Source of the DNA: Alphaproteobacteria bacterium
GTDB taxonomy: Bacteria > Pseudomonadota > Alphaproteobacteria > CAAHEQ01 > UBA3637
Length of the DNA: 64,000 bases
Direction of reading: 5' to 3'
Assembly (NCBI GenBank): GCA_017466695.1
Contig: JAFTTR010000033.1
Coordinates: 27,685 to 91,684, forward strand
Both the position numbers and the translations under genes were made by a program. Below are positions 36,546 to 45,622 of the stretch, in pieces. The notes under the pieces are model-generated. The model did no database searches. It saw nothing but the letters and a program-made list of their open reading frames with translations, and was not told the DNA's origin. Position 1 is the stretch's first letter. Every line of letters begins with the position of its first letter.

Positions 36546-36926
36546 TTAGTTGGGAAAAGTTGTTTTATTTAACTTTATTTGTGACCCATCTTTAAGTGTG
36601 AAAATAAGCGCATTTTTACTTTGTGAATAGGAGCTAATTTGAGATATAGTTTTGAACCATTCTTGCTCTGCTTTCATGGCTTTTTCAGGGCCCATCATCA
36701 TGGTAGAACCTGTTTCTTGAAATGTGATTTTGTTCCCAGTTTGTGTGAAATTTCCAAAATAATTATTCACAACCTTGCCATAATAGCGATTTTCATTTTT
36801 ATCAAAAGCAATTAAAATAGGTGTTTCATTTAATTGAAATTGATAAGCAGTTCCATTTAAAGAATGAGCATTGTTTTGACAAGCGTTTAGTAAAAAAAGT
36901 GGTAAAAATAAAAATAATTTTTTCAT
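36546..36926 (-). CDS. META-domain lipoprotein (HslJ-like)
   Basis: 126 residues. The signal peptide ends in the lipobox LLNAC (Cys16). The rest resembles the META/HslJ fold: FGNFTQTGNKITFQETGSTMM, EQEWFKTISQISSYS, and a final DGSQIKLNK strand. The E. coli HslJ is linked to novobiocin resistance and stress, but family function is unclear. It diverges from the next lipoprotein gene. Confidence 0.72.
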   Translation of the reverse strand: MKKLFLFLPLFLLNACQNNAHSLNGTAYQFQLNETPILIAFDKNENRYYGKVVNNYFGNFTQTGNKITFQETGSTMMMGPEKAMKAEQEWFKTISQISSYSQSKNALIFTLKDGSQIKLNKTTFPN

Positions 36927-37039
36927 CTAAATCTCCTTTTGTATTTTTTTTACATATTAAAACCTCTTTGTGATAAATGCAAATTTTTCTTGCAAAAGGT
37001 GGGAAAAAAATTTAAAAATTATATTAAGGAGTACTTAAA

Positions 37040-37426
37040 ATGAAAGCATTATATTGTTTGTTAATATTTTTTTTAGTGACAGCTTGTTCACTTACAGATA
37101 AAGGCCCTCAAGCTTCAACACAAAAATATCAAGAAGTTTTAGATCAATGGCTTGGAAAAGAAAAAGAGGAGCTTATTTCTATATGGGGTAATCCATCTTA
37201 CGATTATACAAAAAAAGATATTAACTATGTTGTGTATATAAAAAATAAGATGAAACCTGTTGCAGCTGGGAATAAAATTGAAAGAATGCCTCGGATGGCT
37301 TTTGATTATTCTTTCTTTAAGGATGAAACAGCAACGGTTTCAAAAGGCTGTACAACTGTTTTTATTATACAAGATGATTATATCAGACAGTGGCGTTTTG
37401 AAGGAGCTGAGTGTCAAGCTTATTAG
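37040..37426 (+). CDS. Small putative lipoprotein (128 aa)
   Basis: The signal peptide ends in LVTAC (lipobox, Cys16). The mature part has a repeated theme known from small OmlA-like lipoproteins: a helical LDQWLGKEKEELISIWGNP segment, a beta stretch, then CTTVFIIQDDYIRQWRFEGAEC with two cysteines that may pair. AAGGAG precedes the start. The S66 peptidase gene follows after 15 bases. Confidence 0.7.
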   Translation: MKALYCLLIFFLVTACSLTDKGPQASTQKYQEVLDQWLGKEKEELISIWGNPSYDYTKKDINYVVYIKNKMKPVAAGNKIERMPRMAFDYSFFKDETATVSKGCTTVFIIQDDYIRQWRFEGAECQAY

Positions 37427-37441
37427 TTTAAAGAGGATATT

Positions 37442-38515
37442 GTGAAAAATTTAATTAAACCAAAAGCATTAGAAAAAGGCGATAAAATAGCCTGTGTATC
37501 TTTGTCCTCAGGGCTTGCAAGCGCTGTTTCTCAACGGTATCAACGGGCGAAAAAACAGGTTGAAGAATCGTTTGGATTGCACTTGGTTGAAATGGCTCAC
37601 ACTCTTGATACAATGGATGATATTTATCAAAATCCTAAAAATCGCTTAGATGATTTTATGAATGCTTTTTTAGATCCTTCCATTAAAGGGATTTTAACAA
37701 CGATTGGAGGGGATGATACCATTAGACTTTTAAATTTAATGGAGGATTGGCATTTTGATATTATCAAAAATAATCCTAAAGTTTTTTTAGGAATGAGCGA
37801 TACAACAGTTAATCATTTTATGTGTTTAAAGGCTGGAGTTTCAAGTTTTTACAGCCCTTCTTTGTTATTTGGTTATGGTGAAAATGGTGGTATCCCTCCT
37901 TATATAATTGAAAATACGAAAAAAACATTGTTTGAAACAAATGCAATAGGGGTATTGCCACAAAGTGATTTTTATATCACTGAATTTTTGGATTTTATTG
38001 AGCAAGATAATATAATCAGAAACACAAGGAAGACTTCAGGTTGGAAATTTTTAGGCCCCAAAAGAAAAGCAACGGGTCGTTTGATAGGTGGGTGTCTTGA
38101 AGTTTTAAATTTTGTAAATGGCACAAAATTATGGCCTTCTTTATCTGAATGGGAAGACACGATTTTGTTCATTGAAACAAGCGAAGATAAGCCAGATCCT
38201 TCTGAAGTAACATATTTTTTAAGAAATTTAGCAGCTCAAGGCATTTTACCTTTAATTAAAGGAATTTTATTTGCAAGACCTGGTGGAGAATTTTTAGCAT
38301 CAGAAAAGTTAGAGGAAGATGCTTTTATTGAGGGGTATAAAGATTATGATAATGCCATTTTAAAAGTTTTAAAGGAATATAATATTGATATTCCTGTTGT
38401 AACACATATGGATTTTGGGCATACTGTCCCTCAAGTTATATTACCCTATGGTGTATTGGTTGAAATTGATTCCTGTAATGAAAAAGTGCGTATATTAGAA
38501 GGAGGGGTTATTTAA
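37442..38515 (+). CDS. S66-family serine peptidase (LD-carboxypeptidase / MccF-like)
   Basis: 357 residues with a GTG start preceded by AGAGG. The catalytic Ser is in FLGMSDTTVN (about 121), the Glu in GGCLEVLN (about 219) and the His in HMDFGHTVPQ (about 325), the Ser-Glu-His triad of family S66. Family members either trim murein tetrapeptides (LdcA) or cleave microcin C-type peptide-nucleotides (MccF). The SDTT motif and 350-residue length are closer to the MccF-like branch, so self-immunity or peptide detoxification is as likely as cell wall recycling. It heads a tight four-gene run. Confidence 0.85.
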   Translation: MKNLIKPKALEKGDKIACVSLSSGLASAVSQRYQRAKKQVEESFGLHLVEMAHTLDTMDDIYQNPKNRLDDFMNAFLDPSIKGILTTIGGDDTIRLLNLMEDWHFDIIKNNPKVFLGMSDTTVNHFMCLKAGVSSFYSPSLLFGYGENGGIPPYIIENTKKTLFETNAIGVLPQSDFYITEFLDFIEQDNIIRNTRKTSGWKFLGPKRKATGRLIGGCLEVLNFVNGTKLWPSLSEWEDTILFIETSEDKPDPSEVTYFLRNLAAQGILPLIKGILFARPGGEFLASEKLEEDAFIEGYKDYDNAILKVLKEYNIDIPVVTHMDFGHTVPQVILPYGVLVEIDSCNEKVRILEGGVI

Positions 38516-38976
38516 TGACAGATGTACATCAAACACCATATATTGGGGTTCACCTCATGTTAATACAAAATGGTAAATTGTTGCTTCAAGAGCGAAAAGG
38601 TGGTTTTTTAGAAGGGTATTATTTACCCGTGTCAGGACATGTTGATAAAGCAGAAGGGGTTGTTGATGCACTTATTCGAGAAGCAAAGGAAGAAGCTGGA
38701 ATTATTCTTGAAAAAGAATCTTTAAAAATAAATGTAATTGCGCATTTGTTAGATGCGCCATATAAAGGATCCCGAGCTGACATAATGAATTATTTTATTT
38801 TTACCGATACATACAAAGGCATTATTGAAAATAAAGAACCAAATAAAACAAAAAGTTTGGATTTTTATGATTTAAAAGCTTTGCCTGATAAATTGATGGG
38901 GCATATTTTTGAGGTTTTAAAAGCGTATAAAAGAGGGGATAATTATATTGTTATTAATTATCTAGATAAAAAATGA
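38515..38976 (+). CDS. Nudix hydrolase
   Basis: 153 residues with the complete Nudix box GHVDKAEGVVDALIREAKEE continuing AGI (starting near residue 42). It hydrolyses a nucleoside diphosphate linked to another group; the substrate is unknown. It overlaps the previous stop by one base and the next start by four bases, so translation is coupled. Confidence 0.9.
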   Translation: MTDVHQTPYIGVHLMLIQNGKLLLQERKGGFLEGYYLPVSGHVDKAEGVVDALIREAKEEAGIILEKESLKINVIAHLLDAPYKGSRADIMNYFIFTDTYKGIIENKEPNKTKSLDFYDLKALPDKLMGHIFEVLKAYKRGDNYIVINYLDKK

Positions 38977-39479
38977 CGAAAATATACATAATGGGTTCTG
39001 GTGGATCTGGGAAGACAACTCTTTCGAAATTGTTATCTCAGAAAGAAAATAGTCCTTATTTGGAATTAGACGACATTTATTGGGATAACTCTGTAACGGC
39101 ATATAATGTGAAAAAAGATAAAGAGGAAAGGAATGCTATTTTAAATAATTTCTTATCTCAAAATAAATCTTGGATTATTGATGGCGTTTATTATAAAGAT
39201 TGGGTTAAGCCTATTTTTAAAGAGGTGGATATTGTTTATATTTTAAAACCAAATTTTCTTTTATCTCAATTTAGATGTATTAAAAGAGATATTTATAAAT
39301 GGTATCATAAAGAAAGAGTAGGTGGAATAGTTTCTTTATATCATTTGCTAAAATGGAATATCAAATATAGATATAAGATATTACGAGTTGTTGAAAATAT
39401 ATTAAAAAAACAAAAAATTCCATATAAAATTTTAAAAACAAATGATATAAATGAGAGATTGAAAGAGTTGGGCTTTTGA
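38973..39479 (+). CDS. Adenylate-kinase-like P-loop NTPase
   Basis: 168 residues. The P-loop is GSGGSGKTTLSK (8-19), with LELDDIYWDN following and a basic, helical lid region. It resembles the DNA topology modulation protein (FlaR-like) and adenylate kinase-like P-loop group. The phosphate acceptor is unknown. It is coupled to the Nudix gene by a four-base overlap. Confidence 0.75.
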   Translation: MTKIYIMGSGGSGKTTLSKLLSQKENSPYLELDDIYWDNSVTAYNVKKDKEERNAILNNFLSQNKSWIIDGVYYKDWVKPIFKEVDIVYILKPNFLLSQFRCIKRDIYKWYHKERVGGIVSLYHLLKWNIKYRYKILRVVENILKKQKIPYKILKTNDINERLKELGF

Positions 39480-39488
39480 GAGGTTAAG

Positions 39489-40094
39489 ATGCATTATTTA
39501 ATGGATTTGGATAATACATTGCTGGATACTTACCATATAGACGAGGAGGGAAGATTGCATTTTCACTGGTCTATGGATTTTGAAAAAGATTTTGGGGTAT
39601 CTTCAGCTGTGTTGCATGAGTTATTTGATGGACCCTTTTTAATTGCTTTGCAAAGAACAAAAAATTTGGAACGTTTTATTGCTCCGTTTTTAAAAAAACA
39701 TAAAATAGATATCTCTGTTGAAGATTTTCTTGAATATTGGCTTTCAAGGGATATGCGTGTAAACACAGAGGTTTGGGATTGGATTAAATTAGAAAAATCA
39801 AAAGGTCATTCATTTCATATTGCATCTAATCAACCACATATTCGAATGGATTATTTACTTGAAAATTTAATAGAATGGCATGATGTTTTTGAGTGGGTCT
39901 TTACTTCTGCCAGGTTAGGTGTTTCAAAATCAGACCCTTCTTTTTTTAGATATGCAAAAAATTATTTAAAAGTTCCCTTTAATCAAATGTGCTTGATAGA
40001 TGACTCAATGGAAAATATTGCTGTTGCAAAATCCCTTGGTATGAATGGAATTTTATTTCAAGGAGTGGAAAATTTGAAAGACCAAACAAAATGA
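39489..40094 (+). CDS. HAD-superfamily hydrolase
   Basis: 201 residues with the four HAD motifs: DLDNTLLDT (6-14, nucleophile Asp6), IASNQ (motif II), KSDPSFFRYA (motif III Lys) and LIDDSMENI (motif IV). The helical cap after motif I fits a subfamily I phosphatase. It ends the run of small-molecule enzymes. Confidence 0.87.
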   Translation: MHYLMDLDNTLLDTYHIDEEGRLHFHWSMDFEKDFGVSSAVLHELFDGPFLIALQRTKNLERFIAPFLKKHKIDISVEDFLEYWLSRDMRVNTEVWDWIKLEKSKGHSFHIASNQPHIRMDYLLENLIEWHDVFEWVFTSARLGVSKSDPSFFRYAKNYLKVPFNQMCLIDDSMENIAVAKSLGMNGILFQGVENLKDQTK

Positions 40095-40230
40095 AAAAGT
40101 TAAGAAAATCTACTCTTGAAAGATTTTTAAAATATCTATAAAAAGTGAAGAGGGTTCATTTTACTAATAAATTTTGTGGAACTTGGGTTGATTGCTTGGT
40201 GCAAAGAATTTGTTTTAACCAGTCGAAAAA

Positions 40231-40258
40231 AAAGAAGCGCTGAATAATCAGCGCTTTT
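40231..40258. terminator. Bidirectional terminator
   Basis: AAGCGCTGA and TCAGCGCTT around an ATAA loop with flanking A and T runs. Confidence 0.82.
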
Positions 40259-40274
40259 AAAAAAAGTTATAAAA

Positions 40275-40511
40275 TTATTTTGTGTGTTGGTCTTCTAATT
40301 TTTTAACAGGAATAGAGCCTTTTTTAACCAACGTTGGTTGTTTATCTGTAACAAGTTGGTTGTTAATAGGTTTATTTGAACAAAAAGAAAGTAAAAATAC
40401 AGCAGCTCCACAGAAGAAAATAGACATACAACACCCTTTTCTGTAGCCACTTGCAAAGCCATCAATTCTTTCTTTTCTTAAAATTTTTCTTTGTTCTTTT
40501 GTGTAATGCAT
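40275..40511 (-). CDS. Small membrane protein, unknown (78 aa)
   Basis: A basic start (MHYTKEQRKILRKERIDG), one hydrophobic segment with several Cys (GCCMSIFFCGAAVFLLSFC, about 26-44), then a polar Lys-rich tail with an IPVKK stretch. GGAGG precedes the ATG. No family recognised. It shares its plan with the neighbouring minus-strand gene and with those at 10220 and 48698. Confidence 0.6.
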   Translation of the reverse strand: MHYTKEQRKILRKERIDGFASGYRKGCCMSIFFCGAAVFLLSFCSNKPINNQLVTDKQPTLVKKGSIPVKKLEDQHTK

Positions 40512-40523
40512 TGTATCCTCCCT

Positions 40524-40784
40524 TTAATTGTGTTGACGAACACCATTTTTTTGAACTTCGTGATAGGCTCTTTTTGTTTTAATAACTTTTTGAGCTTTTT
40601 CATTAGGTTTTTGCCATTCTTCACCCAATTTATCAAATGTTTTGGAAGGGACAATAATCGAGGCTATGATGGACCCTAATACAATTAATCCTGTTAAGCA
40701 CCCACAACCACATCCACCTTTATGCCAGTTGTTATAGGTGTTTTCAGCTTTTTTGAAAAAATAAAATTCGTTATCTTTGTGCAT
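40524..40784 (-). CDS. Small membrane protein with Cys-Gly-rich segment (86 aa)
   Basis: I chose the ATG at 40784, which has GAGGA just upstream and follows a good promoter; the longer frame to 40844 runs into the -35 box. A polar start leads to GGCGCGCLTGLIVLGSIIAS (Cys-Gly run and membrane span, about 23-42), then a basic amphipathic tail. It is likely co-transcribed with the 78-residue gene 12 bases downstream. Function unknown. Confidence 0.62.
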   Translation of the reverse strand: MHKDNEFYFFKKAENTYNNWHKGGCGCGCLTGLIVLGSIIASIIVPSKTFDKLGEEWQKPNEKAQKVIKTKRAYHEVQKNGVRQHN

Positions 40785-40815
40785 GGTATCCTCTTTTTTT
40801 TGTATTGTGAGGAGT

Positions 40816-40844
40816 ATTCTATCATAGTTTTTTAAGTTTGTCAA
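40816..40844 (-). promoter_or_regulatory. Promoter of the two small membrane protein genes
   Basis: Minus strand TTGACA, 17-base spacer, TAGAAT. Confidence 0.75.
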
Positions 40845-40878
40845 TATTTTTTGTAAAATATCAATAAAGTGAGAGGTG

Positions 40879-40906
40879 TTGACATAAAATTAAAAGGTGT
40901 TATACT
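40879..40906 (+). promoter_or_regulatory. Promoter of the 828-residue LRR protein gene
   Basis: TTGACA, 16-base spacer, TATACT. Confidence 0.75.
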
Positions 40907-40928
40907 TAAAATATAGGGGGAAATTTGA

Positions 40929-43415
40929 ATGCAGTCACAAACATCATATCGTTTTTTAAGTGAAAATGAAGTTGATAATTTAATTCAAAATGTACAAGAG
41001 GGGTATAGGGCCTTATCTCAAAAGTATCTTGACTTATATTGTCAAAAACATGGCATAGAAACAAAGTCCAAAGGTCTTTTAAAGTCCTTTTGGTATATTG
41101 TTTATTTCTCAAATGCTTATGGTGAAAATGCTGAAGAAAATTTAAAAGAGGTATTAAATAATTGTCAAAATCCAGCAGCCGTTCGAAGTTTTGCGTATAA
41201 GTTGAATAAAAAACATGAAAAAACAATGAAGGTGTTGAGGCAATGTGAGCAAAAGGGTGTTGAAAAAAGAAAAGAATCACAGTTAGTTCCAGCTGCTATT
41301 TTTAAGGAAAAAGACCGTATTTTTATAGAGATTCCTCCTGCTAACTCAAGGGCGCTACAGTGTCAAAATTTGGTTGATTGGTTTAATGGATTTTTGCCTC
41401 AGCAAGAATCACCTTTTAAGTTGCAACAAATTGAACAAACGATTCAAGAAAAGTCTGCAAATGGCATTAAAATTGATAGACAAGTTTTTGATTATCGCTT
41501 TTTACAGGGTAAACAAGAAAAAAGAATTGGAAAGTTTTTAACTACCATTCAATCGGATTTAAAAAAAATGAAAGAAGCATTTGTGTTAGATGCTGATTTA
41601 AAAAAGGACTTTTTAGAATTTTTAAAAGAACAAAATCAATTTGATAAACGAGCCTTTTTTACCTTTAAAGCGAAAACAAAATCCAAGAATTTATATCTTG
41701 CAGAACCGGTTGTTTTTTATCAACTAAAAAATATTGCAACTGATCTTACATCTTTTGACAATGGACTTGATTCATTGATTGCAAGATATGAGCGCGAAGC
41801 TGCAGTTTTGCAAGAAATTGAAACAAAAAAACTTTCAGAAACAGAAACTTCCCAAGTAGCCGATATGATTATTCTTTCAACTAGACCAATAGATATTGCC
41901 CGTAAATCAACATTTACTTCTTGGACAAGTTGTAATGATGTTGATGGAAGATATGGAACTGATTATGCTCTTAAATATATTCCTGACGAAGTAGCAGCTT
42001 ATTCCATTGTGGCCTATGGTGTGAACAAGAAAAATCCATCAAAACCTTTGTGTCGGTGTTTGATTAATCCGTATGTGAATATGGCAAGTTTAGCCTCGAA
42101 TAATCAAGAGGATAAGTTTTATGCTTGTGATCGTATGTATGGGGAAATTATTCCAACACTGCGTTTAACATTAGAAGATATTATAAAGAATGAATTAAAC
42201 AAAGATTTTTATGGCACTGGCGTGTATGATTTTAAAGGACATGCGCCTGAAAATTGCCCTATGAAAATGATGTTTTTAGAAGGAAAACGTGTTCGTGATT
42301 TAGAAACATTTATGGATACAATGAAAAAAGAATTTGGCAGTGTATATAATTGTACAAAGCTAGATGACGGTCGTTATTTTTTTGATGAATTTGAATTATT
42401 CCCAGATGAAAAAGTTGATTTTGAAGGAGCTGAAATCGATTTTTTAAGAATTCCAAGATTAACGCCGGAGATTGATATTGGTATGGGAATAAAAGCGAAT
42501 AAAGTTGAAATTCGAAAAATCTTTTGTGAAAAAATGCCTAAAAATTTAACAATGAAAACGCTCATATTTGATGATGCTTCTGATCAAGCTCATCCAGAAG
42601 AGCGAGTATCAATTCCACATAACATTTCCGTAGAAGATATGCATATTAAGTCAATGCATGTGACAGATGTTCCAAGTGATTTGAATGTGAAATCATTAAC
42701 AATGAATGTCGTGCAATCAGGAGAACATAGAATCAATCCTTTGACAAATTTTAAAACTTTTAATCGTATTGTAGTTGATAATTTTTCATCTGATGCTGGG
42801 ATGACAAAGGATTTGTTAGCATCGATTCAAGTCAAAAAAATGCTCATAATTCCTAATTATAAAAGCAAGACATTACCTGAGGGTATTCAAAGCGAGTCGA
42901 TTGATTTGTCCCAAAGTCAAATAAAAATTTTGCCTAATGATTTTAAAGTTTGTGATATTGACGTGTCAGAAAGTCAACTTTTAGCTCTTCCAGCTAACTG
43001 TGAGGTTAAAGATTTTTTGTGGGCGGTAGATTGTCCTTGTTTAAAAGAAATTGGAGATGGATTTAAATGTGGGGGAGAGGCTGTATTTGAAAATACAAAA
43101 ATAGAAAAACTTCCAGCATCTATGGAAGTTGCTTCTCTTCGCTTAAATGATAATCCTCTTCTTAAAGAAATTCCTGAAAATGTAAAAATAGACAATTTAA
43201 AAGTTGAAGGGTTTGCTGGAACAATTCAATATTCACCTCATTATAAGTCTATTGTATTAAAAAATTGTCTTCCTCTTATTCATCCAAATATTCCAAATGA
43301 AGTGATTAAAGGAGCGACCCAAGAAGAAATTGAAAAGTCAAAGAAGGAATATCAAAGAAGGGTAAATTCAGCTCAACTTAAAAGAATTCAAAAAGAAGGT
43401 GCAACTAAAGGCTGA
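40929..43415 (+). CDS. Large unknown protein with C-terminal leucine-rich-repeat-like region
   Basis: 828 residues without signal peptide or membrane span. The first about 300 are helical and charged. A central block (about 310-430) has the invariant-looking TSWTSCND, then RYGTDYALKYIPDEVAAYSI and LCRCLINPYVN, which looks like a folded catalytic or binding domain but belongs to no family I can name with confidence. From about 570 to 790 there are irregular leucine-rich-like units (LPEGIQSESIDLSQSQIKIL, LPANCEVKDFLW, LPASMEVASLRLNDNPLLKE). LRR proteins in host-associated bacteria are often effectors, but export is not shown. GGGGGA precedes the start. Confidence 0.7.
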   Translation: MQSQTSYRFLSENEVDNLIQNVQEGYRALSQKYLDLYCQKHGIETKSKGLLKSFWYIVYFSNAYGENAEENLKEVLNNCQNPAAVRSFAYKLNKKHEKTMKVLRQCEQKGVEKRKESQLVPAAIFKEKDRIFIEIPPANSRALQCQNLVDWFNGFLPQQESPFKLQQIEQTIQEKSANGIKIDRQVFDYRFLQGKQEKRIGKFLTTIQSDLKKMKEAFVLDADLKKDFLEFLKEQNQFDKRAFFTFKAKTKSKNLYLAEPVVFYQLKNIATDLTSFDNGLDSLIARYEREAAVLQEIETKKLSETETSQVADMIILSTRPIDIARKSTFTSWTSCNDVDGRYGTDYALKYIPDEVAAYSIVAYGVNKKNPSKPLCRCLINPYVNMASLASNNQEDKFYACDRMYGEIIPTLRLTLEDIIKNELNKDFYGTGVYDFKGHAPENCPMKMMFLEGKRVRDLETFMDTMKKEFGSVYNCTKLDDGRYFFDEFELFPDEKVDFEGAEIDFLRIPRLTPEIDIGMGIKANKVEIRKIFCEKMPKNLTMKTLIFDDASDQAHPEERVSIPHNISVEDMHIKSMHVTDVPSDLNVKSLTMNVVQSGEHRINPLTNFKTFNRIVVDNFSSDAGMTKDLLASIQVKKMLIIPNYKSKTLPEGIQSESIDLSQSQIKILPNDFKVCDIDVSESQLLALPANCEVKDFLWAVDCPCLKEIGDGFKCGGEAVFENTKIEKLPASMEVASLRLNDNPLLKEIPENVKIDNLKVEGFAGTIQYSPHYKSIVLKNCLPLIHPNIPNEVIKGATQEEIEKSKKEYQRRVNSAQLKRIQKEGATKG

Positions 43416-43487
43416 AATTTCTTGTTGACAAAAGAATCTGTTTTTGCAAAAATAAAATAAGTGTTTTATTTTTCAAGGAATTTTTAA

Positions 43488-45284
43488 ATGAAAAAAATTT
43501 TGTTTTTTGCCCTAATGATGACTTCTCTTTATTCAACTGGCCTTTGGGCCCAAGTTAGGTCAACACGTGGTCTTGGTACTAAAAATTTAGAATATAAAAT
43601 TGATGGAAAACCGGTTCTTGCTGAGAATATTAATGAAAAAACAAGTGGTATTGTTTCAGTTCATTATGGCAGGTTAAACGCTCAAGTTCAGTTTATTGCT
43701 GGGGAATTAGTTGGGCCTGTTGCTTATCAAAATATATCAGGGGTTATTAACAAAGATAAAACCTTTTCATTTAAAGATGCGAATGAAAACCGGATAGATG
43801 GTAAGTTAACTTGTTCTAGTTTAGATGCATTTAGATATTTTTCATGGTCGCTGCAAACAGGATCAAGAGAAGATTTTTACAAATGTTTGAATGTGAATAA
43901 TGCTTCTTACAAGTTTTCTTTTGGGCAGAGTGTGTTTAAGGGAAATACAGCCTATCCAAATCTCGTTGAAGGTTCTGAAGTAACTTTTACACCTAATTTA
44001 GCCTTTTTTAAAGAGGCAAACAAAAACAGGTTGTTACCAAAAGATGTTTCCTTTACACTTGGAGAAGATGAGAAAAAAATAGATCTTCATTTAATAACTC
44101 AAAAAGATCAAAAATTTTTACTTGGAATGGAATTAAAAGAAAATTTACTTCCTTTTTTAGAAACACTGCGTCGGAATAATGAAAAAACTGAAGTGATTAA
44201 AATGTTAGCAAACACCTTGAGCTTAAAAAAAATAGAAGTTCCTCGTGTGGATGGCAAAATAGGATTATTATTTGATGGAAGTTTTAATGTTATTAATGGA
44301 TTAGCTCCTTTAAGTCAATTGAATTTGCTTGATCCAATGGGGCAACGACTTACTCAAATTCAAAGTCAAGAAGATGCCTTTTTAATTTGGGCAAAGTATC
44401 CTCAAACACTTAATTTATTTTTAGAAGGAGAAGTTGTTATTCCGAATGTAAAAAAAGGCTACATGATGGCTGCTACATTGCTTGCAAATGGATTTAAAAA
44501 GCGATTGGGTAACAAAAATTTGGCCCGTATTTTAGCTGGTCTTGCATTAAAAAATGTAACAATCTATGATGAAAATAATCAAAAATTAGCTGTATTTGAT
44601 ATTTCAGTGAGCGAAAAAATAACAGGGAAAGATATTGAAGCTATTCGAAAATCTCCTTATTTATTCGATCGTTTTTTGACAGGACGCATTTCTTTTTTGA
44701 AAACACCTCAAGGGCAGTTAGATGTTGATTTTAATGAAGCAGATACTGTTGTTGTAAATGGTGTTGCTGGGCAAGGTGAAAATCAAGCTGATTTTTATGG
44801 CTTAGTTTCTATGTTGCCAGAGTTTTTAGGTACTTCATTTTCATCTTTTAAAGATCAAATGGATCCTATATTAAAAGAAACGATTTTGGTTTCAGATATT
44901 TATGATGCTGTATTGAAGAAAATAGAAAGAAATACAATTTTAAAAGTTGCAAAACAGTATGCTCATATAACTTATGATTATTGCGTTAAAGAACTGGAAG
45001 CAGAGCGAATTGATTATATGTATGCGTGTAAGGGTTTGAATTTTAATCAAATATCTGGATTAAAAGCAATCAATGGCGTTCAAATGTCATTAGCTCCAGC
45101 AACAGAAATGGGCGTTGAACATTCGTTTATATACTTTGATGAAAAAATGGGTCGTGATGTGGTTATGGTTGAATTGAATTTTGAGGATGGTTCTGTTTGC
45201 GAAAATGTTGCTTCTTCACAGAAAAAAAAGTGTGAAAATAATGCAGTAAAAATTGGAATCCAAACAGAATTAAAAACATACTAA
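43488..45284 (+). CDS. Large secreted protein, unknown (598 aa)
   Basis: The signal peptide MKKILFFALMMTSLYSTGLWA is followed by a beta-rich N-terminal part (about 25-150) and a mixed alpha/beta remainder. No catalytic motif or repeat is obvious. Four Cys occur in two pairs near the start and several near the end, compatible with periplasmic disulfides. AAGGAA precedes the start. It shares direction with the LRR protein. A TTGACA at 43425 may belong to a promoter, but its -10 is poor. Confidence 0.7.
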   Translation: MKKILFFALMMTSLYSTGLWAQVRSTRGLGTKNLEYKIDGKPVLAENINEKTSGIVSVHYGRLNAQVQFIAGELVGPVAYQNISGVINKDKTFSFKDANENRIDGKLTCSSLDAFRYFSWSLQTGSREDFYKCLNVNNASYKFSFGQSVFKGNTAYPNLVEGSEVTFTPNLAFFKEANKNRLLPKDVSFTLGEDEKKIDLHLITQKDQKFLLGMELKENLLPFLETLRRNNEKTEVIKMLANTLSLKKIEVPRVDGKIGLLFDGSFNVINGLAPLSQLNLLDPMGQRLTQIQSQEDAFLIWAKYPQTLNLFLEGEVVIPNVKKGYMMAATLLANGFKKRLGNKNLARILAGLALKNVTIYDENNQKLAVFDISVSEKITGKDIEAIRKSPYLFDRFLTGRISFLKTPQGQLDVDFNEADTVVVNGVAGQGENQADFYGLVSMLPEFLGTSFSSFKDQMDPILKETILVSDIYDAVLKKIERNTILKVAKQYAHITYDYCVKELEAERIDYMYACKGLNFNQISGLKAINGVQMSLAPATEMGVEHSFIYFDEKMGRDVVMVELNFEDGSVCENVASSQKKKCENNAVKIGIQTELKTY

Positions 45285-45311
45285 AAAAAGGGCTGAAAAG
45301 CCCTTTTTTAA
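45284..45311. terminator. Bidirectional terminator with GAAA tetraloop
   Basis: AAAAAAGGGCT-GAAA-AGCCCTTTTTT. It overlaps the ends of both convergent genes by a few bases. Confidence 0.9.
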
Positions 45312-45619
45312 TCACATTCAAGAATTCTGTTGGTGCTTAAATCAACAAGAATTTCTGCGTCTTCTTTAATTAAATAATCTTCTTTTTTGTTTTTGATATA
45401 TAAGCTGAGAGTATCATTTTGAACGGTATAGAGCCCTTTTTGAGAAAATGTCTTTCTAGGTGTTTGAATTTCTTTTTCCAGTTGCCCCTTTTTTTGAATA
45501 TATAATGTTGTTTTAACATCATTATTTTTGTTTAAATAAGAATATCGCTTACAAAATGGCAAATCGTTAGAAGCACAAGCTGATAAAAAAAGGCAAGAAA
45601 CTAAAATTAATTTTTTCAT
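45308..45619 (-). CDS. Small putative lipoprotein (103 aa)
   Basis: Lipobox LSAC (Cys15) after a short signal. The mature part is a Lys-rich, beta-rich segment with Cys at both ends. No family recognised. It is 3 bases behind trmJ on the same strand. Confidence 0.62.
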   Translation of the reverse strand: MKKLILVSCLFLSACASNDLPFCKRYSYLNKNNDVKTTLYIQKKGQLEKEIQTPRKTFSQKGLYTVQNDTLSLYIKNKKEDYLIKEDAEILVDLSTNRILECD

Positions 45620-45622
45620 CTA

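Noticed and set aside
40092..40142. 16-codon ORF after the HAD gene
   Set aside because: It begins inside the HAD stop region, has no ribosome site and is too short to support.
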